64,000 nucleotides of DNA from Halomonas sp. SpR1. GTDB taxonomy: Bacteria; Pseudomonadota; Gammaproteobacteria; Pseudomonadales; Halomonadaceae. The position numbers and the translations under genes were made by a program. A model generated the notes under the pieces. That model made no database searches. It was not told where the DNA came from and saw only the letters and a list, made by a program, of their open reading frames with translations. Numbering within the stretch: position 1 is the stretch's first letter; every line of letters begins with the position of its first letter. The DNA lies in the NCBI RefSeq assembly GCF_031010175.1, contig NZ_JAUAMB010000008.1:62001-126000 (forward strand). Direction: 5' to 3'. Below are positions 63,438 to 64,000 of the stretch, one piece after another.

Positions 63438-64000
63438 ATGAACCTAGAACGTTTCCCACGCTACCCTCTCACCTTTGGCCCCTCCCCTATCACGCCACTC
63501 AAACGTCTAAGCGAACATCTCGGCGGTGAGGTGGAGCTCTACGCCAAGCGCGAAGACTGTAACAGTGGTCTGGCCTTTGGCGGCAATAAGACCCGCAAGC
63601 TGGAATACCTAATCCCCGAAGCGCTGGAAAAGGGCTGCGATACGCTGGTATCGATTGGCGGCATTCAGTCTAACCAGACCCGCCAGGTTGCCGCCGTTGC
63701 CGCTCATTTGGGCATGCAGTGCGTGCTGGTGCAGGAGAACTGGGTCAACTACTCCGATGCGGTGTATGACCGGGTGGGTAATATCGAAATGTCGCGCATC
63801 ATGGGCGCCGATGTGCGCCTGGACGAAGCAGGGTTCGATATCGGCATTCGCCCCAGCTGGGAACAGGCGATGGAAGATGTGCGCCAGCGAGGGGGTAAGC
63901 CCTTCCCAATTCCCGCAGGTTGTTCCGAACACCCCTACGGCGGCTTAGGTTTTGTGGGCTTTGCCGAAGAGGTGCGTCAGCAGGAGAAAGAGTTGGGCTT
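63438..64000 (+). CDS. acdS: 1-aminocyclopropane-1-carboxylate deaminase, partial
   Basis: The first 187 codons of ACC deaminase, cut by the right edge. The sequence follows the family closely: [49 protein letters not shown], with the PLP lysine K51, then S78 in [13 protein letters not shown] with Q80. AcdS opens the ring of ACC to 2-oxobutyrate and ammonia, which lowers ethylene in associated plants or feeds on ACC as nitrogen source. D-cysteine desulfhydrase is the close alternative, but the K51, S78 and Q80 pattern and the AcdR-like neighbour favour ACC deaminase. A GGAG ribosome binding site precedes the ATG. Confidence 0.92.
   Translation, partial: MNLERFPRYPLTFGPSPITPLKRLSEHLGGEVELYAKREDCNSGLAFGGNKTRKLEYLIPEALEKGCDTLVSIGGIQSNQTRQVAAVAAHLGMQCVLVQENWVNYSDAVYDRVGNIEMSRIMGADVRLDEAGFDIGIRPSWEQAMEDVRQRGGKPFPIPAGCSEHPYGGLGFVGFAEEVRQQEKELG

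Overview
The window looks like a chromosomal segment of a halophilic gammaproteobacterium of the Halomonadaceae (Halomonas/Vreelandella type). This rests on the moderately high GC, two TRAP importers, an AidB-type dehydrogenase, a hem operon without an obvious receptor gene, and ACC deaminase beside an Lrp-type regulator. The genus is inferred from protein resemblance only. No rRNA, tRNA, insertion sequence, phage gene or CRISPR array was seen.

Layout. 1-4950: start of an ABC-F ATPase gene, a two-domain CbiX protein, ChaC, an HPP membrane protein, a YciI protein, a small membrane protein and an AidB-like dehydrogenase. 5092-11477: a tandem glycine riboswitch ahead of a DadA-like oxidoreductase, then a LysR regulator, a complete TRAP transporter and a VanX-type D,D-dipeptidase. 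This may be a D-amino acid/dipeptide module. 11485-18539: a ParE-like remnant, YdfG, a PAS-GGDEF cyclase, and an RND pump with its adaptor divergent from a TetR regulator.

18553-30003: a D-erythronate/L-threonate catabolic region on the minus strand (ltnD, otnK, otnC, otnI, denD, TRAP genes, aldehyde dehydrogenase, a second beta-hydroxyacid dehydrogenase). It is divergent from a LacI-type regulator, with two abutting operator-like palindromes in between. 30000-32911: a LysR/NmrA-like pair and a stand-alone rhlA (biosurfactant precursor synthase) in an AT-richer stretch.

33039-53475: a large nitrogen-compound catabolic region. It holds an AbgA-like amidohydrolase, a GNAT protein, three groups of dehydrogenases/oxidases (two aldehyde dehydrogenases, two FAD amine oxidoreductases), two HAD proteins, a dipeptide-type ABC importer with a fused double ATPase, an AT-rich EutC/EutB-like pair, a GhrA-like reductase, a class III aminotransferase and an Lrp regulator. 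The parts suggest import and oxidation of an N-substituted amine or small peptide through aldehyde and omega-amino acid steps. The substrate is not evident and the set matches no complete pathway I know, so it is the best candidate for an undescribed system.

53492-64000: LysR/DUF1127 pair, YciF-like protein, PhoX phosphatase with a Pho box, Fur-boxed hemP with hmuSTUV but no TonB receptor, a YbaN-like protein, and acdR divergent from a partial acdS.

A striking background feature is a set of short tandem duplications (period 8-23 bp, most often 15), located mostly at gene borders.
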